Shown one piece after another: positions 9,736 to 10,812 of a stretch of DNA of 10,812 nt (position 1 is its first letter; every line of letters begins with the position of its first letter). Position numbers and translations under genes: made by a program. The notes under the pieces were generated by a model, which worked only from the letters and a program-made list of their open reading frames with translations, was not told where the DNA came from and did no database searches. The DNA lies in NCBI GenBank assembly GCA_027600665.1, contig JADGJL010001034.1, positions 1 through 10,812 on the forward strand, in the 5' to 3' direction. Source of the stretch: Irineochytrium annulatum (taxonomy: Eukaryota > Chytridiomycota > Chytridiomycetes > Chytridiales > Chytridiaceae).

Positions 9736-10502
9736 TCAACCAATGTCGTCCTTCAGGACAAACGCCCTCCTCATTTTATGACGAGGACATTTCTTCCTTG
9801 TAGGACAGTAACCCAGTTGAAGACAGACCCCCTCCTGCAGATTTACTATGTCAGGCCCGTCGCCGTTCACCGACACGCACCGGCTCAAGGCGCGGTGACA
9901 AGCTGCAAGAGTTCCAGCTCCCTCTCGTCCATCCACCAACCTTGACCAAGGCCCATTATGACGTTGTTCTGCGGCAAACTTGTTAAGGACAACTGGAACG
10001 ACTTCTGCCCGTCCTTCACTGGAGAAAGACGCCTCACTCGAACCGCGCTATCCCCGCTAACTATGGCGTGCCGATCCGCAGGCTCCATTCCTGATGCCGC
10101 TTTCGCCCGCGGAGTCTTCAGCCTCGTCGTCGGCCTCGAGGCAGCGTGAAGTTTACAATGACACGCCTGCAGCACCGGTATTGACCTTGAAGAAAGCTCA
10201 CCCTGTCGACCTTGCCTTGCAGGTCCCTTAATTGTCCACTCGCTGCGACCCCAGCCACAAGCCTCAGGTCAAGCATTCCATTTTTACATCGGTGGACGAT
10301 GCCGGACGTTATATTCGACATCATGTAGCCACGTACCCGCATGCCGTCCAACGGGACATCTGAGGCCAGTCATCTCGATCGTACTAAGCCCGCCATCAGT
10401 GTGCTCGGGCATGCCCGTCTCTAGCCATCCTCCAACGCGCCTGCCCGGACTGAGGGACCTGTTGTCAACTGTCTCGGCTATCACCCAGCTCAATCCCCGC
10501 AT
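9736..10502 (-). pseudogene. Series of protein-like minus-strand frames, probably a decayed or unresolved multi-exon gene
   Basis: Three minus-strand stretches in different frames follow one another. From 10502 a 72-codon frame starts with ATG (MRGLSWVIAETVDNRSL). Then 10351 to 10118 reads protein-like (RVRGYMMSNITSGIVHRCKN, then GMLDLRLVAGVAASGQLRDL). Last, 10047 to 9736 is open for 103 codons (AEVVPVVLNKFAAEQRHNGP, later VSVNGDGPDIVNLQEG and AFVLKDDIG before TGA). The last piece holds a C-x5-C-x5-C-x2-H pattern (CLQLGYCPTRKKCPRH) that could bind zinc. I recognise no family. Candidate splice sites between the pieces would give introns too short or in the wrong phase, so decay is more likely than a live gene, although an unplaced intron cannot be excluded. 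It has the opposite orientation to the CNBD gene. Confidence 0.33.
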
Positions 10503-10634
10503 ACGAGGCCCAGACGGGCTTCAAACAAAGTGGCGGGGCGTTGGGATAGCTGGCATATGGAGGCTCGGGATCGAATAGGTCCAACTCGACATCGGGCAGC
10601 CGCGAAGCTCGTGTGGCTCTGCCCTAGTGTCCGC
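10503..10634. other. No supportable gene
   Basis: Both strands have short open frames here (for example minus 10801-10490 and plus 10530-10712), but their compositions look like translated noncoding DNA and they run into the simple-sequence region that follows. Nothing else is visible. Confidence 0.4.
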
Positions 10635-10654
10635 AACGGTACGGAACGGTACGG
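10635..10654. repeat. Tandem 10-mer AACGGTACGG, two exact copies
   Basis: AACGGTACGG occurs at 10635-10644 and again at 10645-10654. Degenerate relatives (cggtttcggtccggtt, ggtacggg, tcggaac) continue to the end of the window. The stretch is compositionally distinct from the rest. Confidence 0.75.
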
Positions 10655-10695
10655 TTTCGGTCCGGTTTTGCAATCCCGAATCGGAACAACGGTCT

Positions 10696-10724
10696 TACCG
10701 ATACCGTTCTGACTGTTATCGGTA
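10696..10724. repeat. Inverted repeat, 8-bp arms
   Basis: TACCGATA at 10696-10703 is the exact reverse complement of TATCGGTA at 10717-10724, with a 13-nt loop. It sits inside the CGGTACGG-rich stretch. Confidence 0.6.
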
Positions 10725-10738
10725 CGGGAACACTTCTG

Positions 10739-10767
10739 AACCGGCGCCGTTCCGTCGGGCGCCGGTT
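10739..10767. repeat. Inverted repeat, 10-bp GC-rich arms
   Basis: AACCGGCGCC at 10739-10748 is the exact reverse complement of GGCGCCGGTT at 10758-10767 with a 9-nt loop (gttccgtcg). This would form a very stable hairpin. No T-run follows and the host is eukaryotic, so a bacterial-type terminator is not implied; transposon subterminal DNA is one option. Confidence 0.7.
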
Positions 10768-10812
10768 GGTCGGACCAGAGGTCCTGCGACCGATCCGGCA
10801 ACTCGGAACGGG

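Noticed and set aside
9958..10149. 63-codon plus-strand ORF starting at a true ATG
   Set aside because: It is in the same codon register as the longer minus-strand frame, its upstream frame is full of stops, and no domain is seen; kept only as a remote alternative.

Overview
The window looks like nuclear DNA from a fungus, most likely a flagellated (zoosporic, chytrid-like) one. Three things point that way. Coding regions are GC-rich and two of the genes are split by short GT-AG introns, mostly 44-83 bp. One gene is an intact VPS4, the eukaryotic ESCRT ATPase. Another encodes a long disordered protein ending in tandem cyclic-nucleotide-binding domains that resembles the CNBD2 family, known in animals from sperm flagella. 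The lineage is an inference; no marker gene is present.

Layout. 25-1350 (-): a single-pass membrane protein with an apparent signal sequence, a luminal beta-rich domain, one transmembrane helix and a Gln/Pro-rich tail. Its 5' end seems to be broken by one base. 1404-1726 (-): frame-shifted pieces that resemble part of the luminal domain of that gene and probably derive from a tandem copy. 1914-2660 (+): an intronless F-box-like protein. 2657-2983 (-): a protein-like reading frame interrupted by a stop codon, tail-to-tail with the F-box gene. 3191-5198 (+): VPS4 in eight exons, 442 residues. 5452-9491 (+): the cyclic-nucleotide-binding protein in six exons, about 1258 residues. 9492-10812: no intact gene; poly(A)-signal-like hexamers, several protein-like but broken minus-strand frames (9736-10502), and a CGGTACGG-rich stretch with hairpins (10635-10767) that may belong to a mobile element.

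Functional links are weak. VPS4 disassembles ESCRT-III at endosomes, and the membrane protein carries a PPxY motif of the kind that recruits Nedd4/Rsp5 ubiquitin ligases feeding that pathway. The F-box protein would act in ubiquitin ligation. The cyclic-nucleotide protein carries nine RRxS sites, so both cAMP binding and PKA phosphorylation are plausible. Fungal genes are not normally in operons, so adjacency is poor evidence of joint function. I found no clear new multi-gene system. The best leads are the RRxS-rich CNBD protein, the broken membrane-protein pair and the decayed minus-strand frames.
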